A stretch of DNA of 64,000 nt from Paraktedonobacter carboxidivorans (GTDB lineage Bacteria > Chloroflexota > Ktedonobacteria > Ktedonobacterales > Ktedonobacteraceae): positions 1 through 64,000 of the forward strand of contig JBEVTI010000006.1 of NCBI GenBank assembly GCA_041156125.1, in the 5' to 3' direction. Position 1 is the stretch's first letter, and every line of letters starts with the position of its first letter. Below the pieces are notes generated by a model. That model saw nothing but the letters and a program-made list of their open reading frames with translations. It did not search any database and had not been told where the DNA came from. Positions 9,585 through 16,732 of this stretch are shown piece after piece. A program made the position numbers and the translations under genes.

Positions 9585-11828
9585 TTATACCCAGACACGC
9601 GCGTTAGCATAAGTAACCTCGGTTGAGTTTGTTGTGTCTTCGGCGGAAAAGGCGATATAGCCACTGGCATAGCTCCCATCATTGATGGAGGTTACCGATT
9701 GCTGATTGACGTAGAGCGTGATTGAGCCTCCATTGGCGACAATACCGACCTTATTGGTGCTATTCGCATTGATTCCGCTACTGCCGGATTTCAATTCGCT
9801 CGCGTTTGAGCCATTATTGTCAACATATTTCCAGACACTATAGGTTCCAGTTGAGCACACGCTGAAATAATACATCTTGTTCCCCGTAGCCCGTATCACC
9901 ACGCCGCCGCAATCACCGCGTATGATTGTCATCTCCACCTCTACCGCGAAGTTGCTAAATGATGTGTCGTCTTCACAATAGTAAAAGCTATTGGCTTTGG
10001 TTTGGGAGATATGAAGTGCTCCATTACTAAACTGGCAGCTTCCTCCAAAACTGCTATTGCTGGCGCTCTGCCAGTGGCCAGCACCTTGCAGCGAGTCGAT
10101 AAGTGTCAGTGTTCCGCTGCCTGACATGTATGAAGGATAGGGGTTATTAGCCATAATCTGAGCTGTAGCTGAGGCTTGTGCGTTGGCAGTACCCTGCGCA
10201 CTGGCGGTAGCCTGACCCGCAATCGCTGTTGCTGTCGATTGCACAACCAGGGTTCCCTGAGCGATTGCGGTATTCTGCGCGGCGCTGGTGGACTGTGCGT
10301 TTGCCGTAGATGCAGTATTAAGATCAGAGGTGTGGTTCTGGTAAACGTTTACGCCGATTACCCCAGAAACGATCAATACCACAATTATACAGCTCGCGAC
10401 AAGTGCCCAGAGGAGGCGCCTGGAACGCAGCGTTTGGGCGTTCTCGCCAGGACCCATGCTGCCTGGCTGGGATGCGCCTGTCTGAGGATACGAGAATTGT
10501 GGATAAGACTGGTAAACTGCTTGCGGCGGCGGCGGCGCATAGGGCGCAGGGGGCTGTTCCAGCGTCGGTGGCAGCACAACTGCTGACTGTGGCGGGTAAT
10601 ATGGCGCGACTTGCGCCGCGGGTGGCAGAGTAGGCAGATACGGCGCCGAGTTGCCCTGCGCTATATAAGGTGAGGATGGCGTGGCTGCTGGCAGTGCTGG
10701 CGAACTATGCGCGAGTGGATAAGGCGTGGCCGGTGGTACAACTGGCCACTGCGGGGCAGAAGCACCCGAGCCAGGCCACGGCGCGACCTGCGGGGGCATG
10801 CCACTGTTCGGCGCCGCGAAAGGTGGGGCTGGTGGCAAAGAGGCGCCATAGTTTGGGGATGAATAAGCCGGTAATCCAGCGGGAGGCACAGGTGGTTGCT
10901 GAGATAGCGCACCCTGCAAGGGGGCAGGCGTCGAAGCATTGCCCGCGAACGGCAACGCCAGCCCGGGTACTGCAGCAGCCTGCTGGAAGGCACGCGCAAA
11001 GGCCGTGACCGAGCCAAAGCGCCGGCTCGATTCTTTCGCCAGTGCCGTTAAGATTACTGTATCCAGATCGGCTGGAATGGCGGAGTTAAACGTGCTTGGC
11101 GCTACAGGTTGAATGGAAAGGTGCTGATGCAATAGCTGTTCCATACGTCCGGTGAAGGGCGGACGGCCAGCCAGGAGCACGTAGGCCATAATCGCCAACG
11201 CGTACTGGTCCGTTGCTAGCTCAGGGCGACCCTGCCATTGCTCAGGCGCCATCGAGGTTGGTGTCCCTCTCACGCTCTGGCTCGCCGTTGAGGTCGCGGA
11301 CATGACTCGCGCGATGCCAAAATCAGACAGCAGCAGATCAGGCAAGGGCAGACCGGGATGGTCACGCACGAGGAAGTTGCTTGTTTTAACATCCTGGTGA
11401 ATCAGGGAGTGGTCATGGGCATGCTGGAGCGCCTCAGCTGCCTGAGCTACAAAATACGCAACATCTTGAAAAGACAAGCGCACAACACTGCCGCGCTTTT
11501 GTAGCCAATCGTTCAGCGAGCCTTCTGGGCGATAGGGCATAACCATATAGGTCACAATATGATTGCCATCTCGTTCTTCGCCGAAATCATATAATGGTAA
11601 AATATGTGGATGGTCAAGCCTGGTAATTGCCTGCATCTCGCGCAAGAAAAGCCGTTGCATCTCCGCGGTTGATACCGCGTCTGGATATGGATCGACCTCG
11701 GCGCGAACCACCTTAAGAGCAACCTGGCGCTCAATCCGTGTATCCTGGGCCAGGTAGATCTCTCCCATACCTCCACCACCAATGCGCTGAATCAAGCGAT
11801 AGTGACCGAGCTGTTTACGCTCTAACAT
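9585..11828 (-). CDS. Transmembrane Ser/Thr protein kinase with exported beta-sandwich sensor domain
   Basis: A 747-residue receptor-like kinase. The N-terminal Hanks-type kinase (about 8-275) has GGGGMGEIYLAQD, a catalytic loop reading IHQDVKTSNFLV, SDFGIAR and SMAPEQW. The HRD arginine is glutamine (Q145) while the catalytic D146 remains, so activation-loop control may differ. A proline-rich linker (about 290-465) leads to one membrane helix (about 471-495), an Ala/Gln/Thr stalk built of repeats such as ATASAQGTANAQ, and a C-terminal domain of about 180 residues resembling the concanavalin-like/DUF1080 fold, probably sensing carbohydrate outside the cell. ATG 11828 has GGGAGAG upstream. Confidence 0.88.
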   Translation of the reverse strand: MLERKQLGHYRLIQRIGGGGMGEIYLAQDTRIERQVALKVVRAEVDPYPDAVSTAEMQRLFLREMQAITRLDHPHILPLYDFGEERDGNHIVTYMVMPYRPEGSLNDWLQKRGSVVRLSFQDVAYFVAQAAEALQHAHDHSLIHQDVKTSNFLVRDHPGLPLPDLLLSDFGIARVMSATSTASQSVRGTPTSMAPEQWQGRPELATDQYALAIMAYVLLAGRPPFTGRMEQLLHQHLSIQPVAPSTFNSAIPADLDTVILTALAKESSRRFGSVTAFARAFQQAAAVPGLALPFAGNASTPAPLQGALSQQPPVPPAGLPAYSSPNYGASLPPAPPFAAPNSGMPPQVAPWPGSGASAPQWPVVPPATPYPLAHSSPALPAATPSSPYIAQGNSAPYLPTLPPAAQVAPYYPPQSAVVLPPTLEQPPAPYAPPPPQAVYQSYPQFSYPQTGASQPGSMGPGENAQTLRSRRLLWALVASCIIVVLIVSGVIGVNVYQNHTSDLNTASTANAQSTSAAQNTAIAQGTLVVQSTATAIAGQATASAQGTANAQASATAQIMANNPYPSYMSGSGTLTLIDSLQGAGHWQSASNSSFGGSCQFSNGALHISQTKANSFYYCEDDTSFSNFAVEVEMTIIRGDCGGVVIRATGNKMYYFSVCSTGTYSVWKYVDNNGSNASELKSGSSGINANSTNKVGIVANGGSITLYVNQQSVTSINDGSYASGYIAFSAEDTTNSTEVTYANARVWV

Positions 11829-12272
11829 ATTGTCTCTCCCTGGTTAGCACTTAACTGTCTCTACCAGAAAAATCACTTTAATGAGATGTTCTCACCTTTA
11901 TAAGGAACTCTTATCTTACTTCTTACGTAGCTTTTTAATATAAAAATTCCCATATAATATACCACAGCTCTCTCTACTTGAGAAGAGATGAAAGCGACAT
12001 TCGTTCATAGCTGGCGTGCTAAAGGCATATGTTTTATTCCTGCCTCCCCTTGCTGGTGTCTATGTATTAAGCTCATAGGGGTCGCTTCAACCATTCTGGC
12101 TATCAAACTGGCCGCGCAGTAACCCACATCTGTGAAAAACGTATATGTACATAACGCCAGCCCGACGTAAAATTGGCTGACGCATCTGACCATTAGCTTG
12201 ACCCACTTTATCTAAAAAACGAGGCTGCAAGTAGTGTAACTTTGCAAAGCTAATTATTCTTATATCATCTGG
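11829..12272. other. Gene-free divergent region
   Basis: This AT-rich stretch separates the kinase gene (-) from the phosphoesterase gene (+). The first 170 bp probably hold the kinase promoter. I recognise no RNA or gene; the 62-codon minus-strand frame at 12005-12193 has no recognisable features. Confidence 0.45.
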
Positions 12273-13244
12273 ATGAAGGGATTGCTTTTTATCACTATGT
12301 CAAAGATAGAAGACCGCTCTATTTCTTCTGGATCTGTAGAGAAAGCAGCAGTGCAGCCCAATAGACGCACATTCTTACGCGGCTGCCTGGTTAGCGCTCT
12401 TGCGACCCCCCTGGCCAGTGGTGCTCTGGGAGCTGGCACATACTATTATGCGCGTAATATTGAACCTGGCTGGATCGATATCACTCATCAACAGATGCGC
12501 TTGCCCCATCTTGCCAGCGCTTTTCATGGCTACCGCCTGGTACAAATTAGCGATCTCCATGCCGACCAGGCATTTATGACCACGCAGCGCCTGGTAGATA
12601 TTGTCAGGGCGGTAAATCAATTGCAGGCTGATCTGATCGTCATTACGGGTGATTTTGTCACAAACTATCTGCCTGGTTTGGAGGATAGCCTGGCCAAATT
12701 AGGCCAGTTGCACGCCAGGGATGGCGTTTTAGGAGTCTTAGGCAACCACGACCATCCAGCCGGTGAAGAGTGGATTCGCGGCTGCCTGCGCCTCGGCCAT
12801 GTCCAGGAACTGAGCAACAAAGTCCAGACCATCCAGCGCGGCGAGCAGATGTTGCACATCATTGGCATGGATGATCTCTGGCCCACCAACGAAGGCACGC
12901 CCGCGCCAGTCGCCAGCCATCGCCCCCTTTTAAGCCAGTTAACCTCGTCAATTCCAGAGCAGGGCGCGGCCATCCTGCTCGTCCACGAGCCAGACTTCGC
13001 CGATATCGCGGCCTCTAACCAGCGCATTGATCTCCAACTCTCCGGCCATTCACACGGAGGTCAGGTCTGTATTCCTTTCCATGGTCCTGTCTTCACACCT
13101 CCCCTCTCGCATAAGTATCCGAGCGGCCTCTATCATATCGAAAATATGCAACTTTACACCAACCGTGGCCTTGGTGTACTCGATAAGCCTGTCCGTTTTG
13201 ACTGTCGCCCTGAAATCGCTGTCATGGATTTGATGACAAGCTGA
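12273..13244 (+). CDS. Tat-exported metallophosphoesterase (YkuE/LpxG-like)
   Basis: A 323-residue calcineurin-like phosphoesterase. The N-terminus carries a twin-arginine signal, NRRTFLRGCLVSALATP, followed by a hydrophobic stretch, so the enzyme is probably exported and perhaps stays membrane-anchored. The dinuclear metal motifs are in order: QISDLHAD, VITGDF, GVLGNHDH, LLVHEPD and LSGHSHGGQV. The YkuE-type arrangement is known to act on phospholipid or nucleotide-sugar-lipid phosphoesters, but the substrate here is unknown. The start is uncertain: ATG 12273 opens the frame, ATG 12297 is also possible, and neither has an ideal ribosome site. Confidence 0.85.
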   Translation: MKGLLFITMSKIEDRSISSGSVEKAAVQPNRRTFLRGCLVSALATPLASGALGAGTYYYARNIEPGWIDITHQQMRLPHLASAFHGYRLVQISDLHADQAFMTTQRLVDIVRAVNQLQADLIVITGDFVTNYLPGLEDSLAKLGQLHARDGVLGVLGNHDHPAGEEWIRGCLRLGHVQELSNKVQTIQRGEQMLHIIGMDDLWPTNEGTPAPVASHRPLLSQLTSSIPEQGAAILLVHEPDFADIAASNQRIDLQLSGHSHGGQVCIPFHGPVFTPPLSHKYPSGLYHIENMQLYTNRGLGVLDKPVRFDCRPEIAVMDLMTS

Positions 13245-13414
13245 ATAAACTTAACAATCTACTTCTCAAGCGCCTGGGGAGGGTTTTAACCAACAGGCTG
13301 TCCCTGAGCAAGAGCGTATCCTGGGCTCCAAGCGCATAATTCCATACATGAGTGATCCCTGCTTTTTTCTAAGCAGCACGAGCTACCCCTTGTGTTTTGA
13401 AGAGATTTGCAACG

Positions 13415-13444
13415 TTGACACCTGACTTGAAAAAACCATACAAT
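13415..13444 (+). promoter_or_regulatory. Strong sigma-70-type promoter of the metallo-beta-lactamase-fold gene
   Basis: A perfect TTGACA (13415-13420), an 18-bp spacer and TACAAT (13439-13444). Transcription would begin near 13451, inside the palindrome described in the next entry. The gene starts about 70 bp further on. Confidence 0.65.
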
Positions 13445-13447
13445 CAA

Positions 13448-13477
13448 ATGGAGTTGCTCGGAGCCGAGCGACTCCAT
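13448..13477. promoter_or_regulatory. Palindrome over the predicted transcription start
   Basis: Arms 13448-13461 and 13464-13477 are complementary at 14 positions with one G-T pair and a 2-bp centre. It sits immediately downstream of the -10, where a repressor operator would act. There is no T-run, so it is not an intrinsic terminator. Confidence 0.5.
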
Positions 13478-13521
13478 GGCTTTATCAGCGAATAGTTGAG
13501 CACATACAAAGGATCTCTCTG

Positions 13522-14562
13522 ATGCAAAAATCTCCACCAACGCAGCCGCACCGCGCCGATGAACCCTTGCCCGAAGCACGCGAGGTTGTTCCTGGTATAT
13601 GGAAAATCACCATTCCAATTCCTTTTCCGCTACGCACCGTCAACGTTTATGCCCTGGTTGGCTCGGCTGGGTGGGTGCTTATCGATGCCGGGATGGGCAC
13701 ACCTGAGGCGCGCGCGGCCTTTGCTGCTGGTCTGGAGCGAGCTGGTCTGAGTGTGGCTAACCTGCAGGCTCTTGTCTTAACTCATCATCATCCTGACCAT
13801 ATTGGCCTGTCTGGCGAGTTGCAGGAGCAGAGTGGGGCGCGCGTGTATATGCACGCGATCGATGAGAGGAGCCTGCGCATTATCTGGGATGGTACGATGC
13901 CCGAGCGCTTCGGACGCGTTTCCCACTTCTTCCAACAGCATGGACTGGAGAATACGCACCTCTGGTATACCCAGACTGATCCCAAGGCTGTACGCTCGAT
14001 TTTGAACGTGCCGCCACACGAGATGTTTACGTTGGTAGAGGATGGAGAGAGGCTCGAACTGGCTGACGAGAACTATCGTGTGATCTGGGTGCCTGGACAT
14101 TCAGATGGCCAGATAGTCTTCTTCCGCGAGCGCGATGGGATTTTTCTGGCAGCGGATCACGTGTTGCCGCGCATTACACCCAATGTCGGCCTGTATTCAC
14201 AGGGCGATCGGATGAATCCGCTGGATGATTATTTAAATTCGCTGCACAAAGTCGAGAAGCTGCCTGCCAGTCTTGTCTTGCCAGGCCATGGGGAGCCATT
14301 TGAGGGCCTGGGCACACGCGTACGAGAGATTATCCATCATCACGACGAACGCCTGGCGCAAGTCATGAATCTGCTCAAGGAGGGGCCACGCAATGCTGCT
14401 GACCTTACGCGCTCGATGTTTCCCAATCGCCGCCTGGAAAATCACGAGATGCTGCGCATGGCCGTGGCGGAGATCCTGGCTCACCTGGAGTATCTACGCT
14501 TGCAGGGAAAGTTGAAGCAGGAACATACAGAGCAAGATATCATTCTCTATACACTGCTATAA
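13522..14562 (+). CDS. Metallo-beta-lactamase-fold hydrolase with C-terminal winged helix
   Basis: A 346-residue cytoplasmic hydrolase. The zinc-binding signature LTHHHPDHIG is at about residue 91, GHSDGQIVF and AADHVLPR supply later ligands, and LPGHGEPF follows. The C-terminal 70 residues look like the small winged-helix domain found in LACTB2-type and glyoxalase II-like relatives. Activity is therefore a thioesterase or related hydrolase with unknown substrate. ATG 13522 is preceded by AAAGGAT. It is controlled by the promoter and palindrome just upstream and ends at a strong hairpin facing the ABC exporter operon. Confidence 0.85.
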   Translation: MQKSPPTQPHRADEPLPEAREVVPGIWKITIPIPFPLRTVNVYALVGSAGWVLIDAGMGTPEARAAFAAGLERAGLSVANLQALVLTHHHPDHIGLSGELQEQSGARVYMHAIDERSLRIIWDGTMPERFGRVSHFFQQHGLENTHLWYTQTDPKAVRSILNVPPHEMFTLVEDGERLELADENYRVIWVPGHSDGQIVFFRERDGIFLAADHVLPRITPNVGLYSQGDRMNPLDDYLNSLHKVEKLPASLVLPGHGEPFEGLGTRVREIIHHHDERLAQVMNLLKEGPRNAADLTRSMFPNRRLENHEMLRMAVAEILAHLEYLRLQGKLKQEHTEQDIILYTLL

Positions 14563-14565
14563 TTA

Positions 14566-14638
14566 TTATTCTAAGCAATATATGAGAGATCCCGGATTTC
14601 AGCGAAATCCGGGATCTCTCATATATTGCTTAGAATAA
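14566..14638. terminator. 34-bp perfect hairpin between convergent genes
   Basis: Arms 14566-14599 and 14605-14638 are exact reverse complements with a 5-nt loop. The outer stem is AT-rich and the inner stem GC-rich. It lies between the stops of the metallo-beta-lactamase-fold gene (+) and the ABC permease (-), so it probably stops transcription from both sides. The stem is much longer than an ordinary intrinsic terminator. Confidence 0.8.
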
Positions 14639-14645
14639 CTACTAT

Positions 14646-15467
14646 TTAGCGTGCAATACGGCGACTATAGACCCAGATTGCCAGGGGCGTGAAGACAACA
14701 AGGATGCCAATATACCAGGCCAGCGTCTGCCAGATGGTTGCGGCATCAGGATGATTAAGCAATAGCCCGCGCACCGAGTTAACGAGCAGCGTGACAGGCT
14801 GATGCTCGGAGAAAATGCGCAACCAGGTCGGCATAGTGCTCGTCTGCACAAAGGCGCTACTGGCAAAAGTGAGAGGAAAAAGCCAGATGAAGCTGGCGGA
14901 TTGTGCCGCCTCGACACTCCTTACAGACAGACTGATCGTGGCCGAAATCCACGAGAAGGCGAGACTGGCGAAGAGCAGGAGCCCGACCGCTCCGAGCCAG
15001 GCAAAGATGCTTCCCTCCGGGCGGAAGCCGACCAGGACACCTACAATCCACATGACGATGATTATCACCGTGTTGCGTACAATATCGGAGATGATGCGCC
15101 CGGTAAGCACTGCCGATTTCGCCATAGGCAGAGAGCGGAAGCGATCAACCAGCCCCTTCTGAATATCAAACGCCAGGCCAATTCCTGTAGAGGTTGAACC
15201 AAAAATCACAGTTTGTCCAAAAATACCTGCCATCAGGTAATTGGCATAAGTTGTACCAGAGATCGCAATAGCGCCCCCGAAGACATAGCGGAAGAGCAAA
15301 ACAAACATCACGGGTTGAATTGTGGCGAAAATCAGTTCTTCGGGAATACGCGGGATCTGGACCAGATGGCGTTTGGCCAGAATCAGCGCGTCAGCCAGGG
15401 TCCAGTAGAGCGCGGGGCGCGTCGGCGCTGTAAGACGCTCTGTGCGCGGGATAAGACTACTTTCCAT
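14646..15467 (-). CDS. ABC-2 type transporter permease (DrrB-like)
   Basis: A 273-residue inner-membrane protein with about six hydrophobic segments, typical of the ABC-2 permease family that pairs with DrrA-type ATPases to export drugs or lipids. A family-like segment is NYLMAGIFGQTVIFGSTSTG, followed by KGLVDRFRSLPMAKSAVLTGR. Its start codon shares one base with the stop of the ATPase gene (TGATG), so the two are translationally coupled. The exported substrate is not evident. Confidence 0.88.
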   Translation of the reverse strand: MESSLIPRTERLTAPTRPALYWTLADALILAKRHLVQIPRIPEELIFATIQPVMFVLLFRYVFGGAIAISGTTYANYLMAGIFGQTVIFGSTSTGIGLAFDIQKGLVDRFRSLPMAKSAVLTGRIISDIVRNTVIIIVMWIVGVLVGFRPEGSIFAWLGAVGLLLFASLAFSWISATISLSVRSVEAAQSASFIWLFPLTFASSAFVQTSTMPTWLRIFSEHQPVTLLVNSVRGLLLNHPDAATIWQTLAWYIGILVVFTPLAIWVYSRRIAR

Positions 15468-16468
15468 CAGACACTCCTTACCAGTGAGCGAGCAGCTTCA
15501 GCTTCAGCGAGCGTTTCTTCTTCAGTCGCGGCATGTCCGGTCAGGCTGAGAAACACATCATCCAGGGTGGGACGCCGCAGAGCGAGGTCGTCCAGGGGAA
15601 CCTGCGCGGCATCGAGATCGCGCACAACGGCGGCCAGTTGTTGCGCCCCATTTGTCACTGGAACAGCCAGGTGGCGACGCTCGGCGTTAATCTGGATCTC
15701 GCCGGAACTGTAGGCCTGGACTGCCAGGAGGGCGGCGTTGATATCGCCACCGAGAGAGACTGTAAATTCCAGACGTTCGCCGCCGACCAGCGTTTTTAGT
15801 TCATCTGCTGTACCCCTGGCGATAACGCGACCGCGATCGACGACCGCGATCTGCTGAGCGAGCAGGTCAGCTTCCTCTAGATACTGCGTAGTAAGCAGAA
15901 CCGTTGTGCCATCTGAGACCAGGCCACTGATGATATCCCACATAGCGAGACGCCCGCGTGGATCAAGGCCAGTTGTTGGCTCATCCAGGAAAAGGACAGG
16001 AGGCGCGACGATCAAACTCGCGGCGAGGTCCAGGCGCCGACGCATACCACCTGAATACGTTTTAACCAGCTTCCTGGCGGCATCTACCAGATCAAAGCGC
16101 GCGAGTAATTCGCTAGCACGTTGTCTGGCTGTTGCACCGGAGAGGTGATAGAGTTGCCCAAACATTGTGAGGTTTTCATACCCGGTCAGGTTTTCATCGA
16201 CAGCGGCATATTGACCCGCCAGGCCAATCCGCGCGCGTAACTCCGCTGCCTGTTTGACGACATCGAGACCGGCCACCTCTGCATGACCTTTGTCAGGCTT
16301 TAGCAGAGTGGTCAGAATACGCACAGCAGTCGTCTTGCCAGCGCCATTGGGTCCAAGTAGACCCAGAACTGTTCCTTCTTCCGCCGCCAGGTCAAGTCCC
16401 GCCAGAGCATGTGTTTTGCCATAAGATTTATAGAGTCCTTCAGCCAGAATGGCTGGTTTATTTGACAT
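15467..16468 (-). CDS. ABC transporter ATPase (DrrA-like)
   Basis: A 333-residue ATPase of the daunorubicin-resistance type. Walker A is GPNGAGKTTA, the ABC signature YSGGMRRRLDLA, and Walker B VLFLDEPTTGLD, followed by the H-loop-region variant TTQYLEEAD (family-typical Q). The C-terminal DUF4162-like tail (about 225-315) is also typical. It energises the adjacent permease. The pair lies between two unusually long hairpins, which mark it as an isolated transcription unit. Confidence 0.92.
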   Translation of the reverse strand: MSNKPAILAEGLYKSYGKTHALAGLDLAAEEGTVLGLLGPNGAGKTTAVRILTTLLKPDKGHAEVAGLDVVKQAAELRARIGLAGQYAAVDENLTGYENLTMFGQLYHLSGATARQRASELLARFDLVDAARKLVKTYSGGMRRRLDLAASLIVAPPVLFLDEPTTGLDPRGRLAMWDIISGLVSDGTTVLLTTQYLEEADLLAQQIAVVDRGRVIARGTADELKTLVGGERLEFTVSLGGDINAALLAVQAYSSGEIQINAERRHLAVPVTNGAQQLAAVVRDLDAAQVPLDDLALRRPTLDDVFLSLTGHAATEEETLAEAEAARSLVRSV

Positions 16469-16656
16469 GCAACACGTCCTTACGCTGTGATCGCCTCTTT
16501 CAGGCTACCATTGATTACACATTTTAAGAAAGACACCCCTCAGCCCGGAGGGCTGGTGCTTTGACTTAGAATATAACACAACAAAAGAGAAAAAAATTCT
16601 CCCATCTTGCTCTTTCTTAGAGAGAGTGTTCAACTCCTGCGGCGTCTCGCGGAATG

Positions 16657-16732
16657 TATTAGCGCTTGTGAACAAGAGAGGACCCGGTAACCGCGTGGTT
16701 ACCGGGTCCTCTCTTGTTCACAAGCGCTAATA
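16657..16732. terminator. 36-bp perfect hairpin containing a stop codon
   Basis: Arms 16657-16692 and 16697-16732 are exact reverse complements with a 4-nt loop. The stop codon of the 956-residue CHAP protein gene (16727-16729, minus) is inside the stem. No T-run follows on either side. A terminator or mRNA-end stabiliser is likely. Confidence 0.75.

Noticed and set aside
12005..12193. 62-codon minus-strand frame in the intergenic region
   Set aside because: No ribosome site, no domain, and ordinary for random sequence.
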